A DNA stretch of 6,509 nt from Aquimarina sp. (GTDB taxonomy: Bacteria > Bacteroidota > Bacteroidia > Flavobacteriales > Flavobacteriaceae), in NCBI GenBank assembly GCA_011524575.1, contig WTKB01000218.1, positions 1-6,509 of the forward strand, read 5' to 3'. Shown in pieces: positions 6,492 to 6,509 of the stretch. A model generated the notes under the pieces. The model had not been told where the DNA came from, made no database searches, and worked only from the letters and a program-made list of their open reading frames with translations. Every line of letters begins with the position of its first letter. Position 1 is the first letter of the stretch. The position numbers were made by a program, and so were the translations under genes.

Positions 6492-6509
6492 ATCATGTTT
6501 AAAACTTAA

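Noticed and set aside
6495..6509. ATG after the MlaF-type gene as the start of an MlaD gene
   Set aside because: The frame reaches TAA after four codons, so it is not the start of a real gene.

Overview
The window is AT-rich, has A-rich leaders without clear Shine-Dalgarno sites, and carries gene families typical of Bacteroidota. A flavobacterium-like member of that phylum is the best guess. This is an inference from composition, start-site style and protein flavour, not from a marker gene. Two divergent gene groups flank a 442-bp non-coding region.

Left group, minus strand, read from 4530 down to 1: an ABC-exporter-like membrane protein (4530-2869), a HlyD-type periplasmic adaptor (2846-1476) and a TolC-type outer membrane channel (1412 to beyond the left edge). 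The order and spacing (22 bp, then 63 bp) fit one operon for a tripartite type I secretion or efflux machine spanning both membranes. The odd part is the ABC protein. Its six-helix membrane half looks normal and its ATPase half is clearly homologous to an exporter nucleotide-binding domain. Yet the Walker A lysine is Arg, the LSGGQ signature reads IPYTI, the Walker B Asp is Lys, the catalytic Glu is Asp, the H-loop His is Ser and the Q-loop is shifted. The frame is intact, so this looks like a pseudo-ATPase rather than a decaying gene.

Right group, plus strand: an MlaE-type permease (4973-5710) and its MlaF-type ATPase (5727-6491), which has all canonical catalytic motifs. They form the inner-membrane core of a lipid transporter that maintains outer membrane asymmetry. 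No MCE-domain (MlaD) gene is visible before the window ends.

The region between the groups (4531-4972) holds no gene but is structured. It contains a 156-bp imperfect palindrome with perfect 16-bp ends (4664-4819), which resembles a MITE or fold-back element. It also contains an AT-rich cluster of one inverted and two direct copies of a sequence ending in AATTGGT (4851-4908), which can fold in two mutually exclusive ways just upstream of the mlaE-like gene. The main points of interest are the motif-less ABC protein inside an otherwise standard tripartite exporter operon, and the two palindromic structures in the shared control region.
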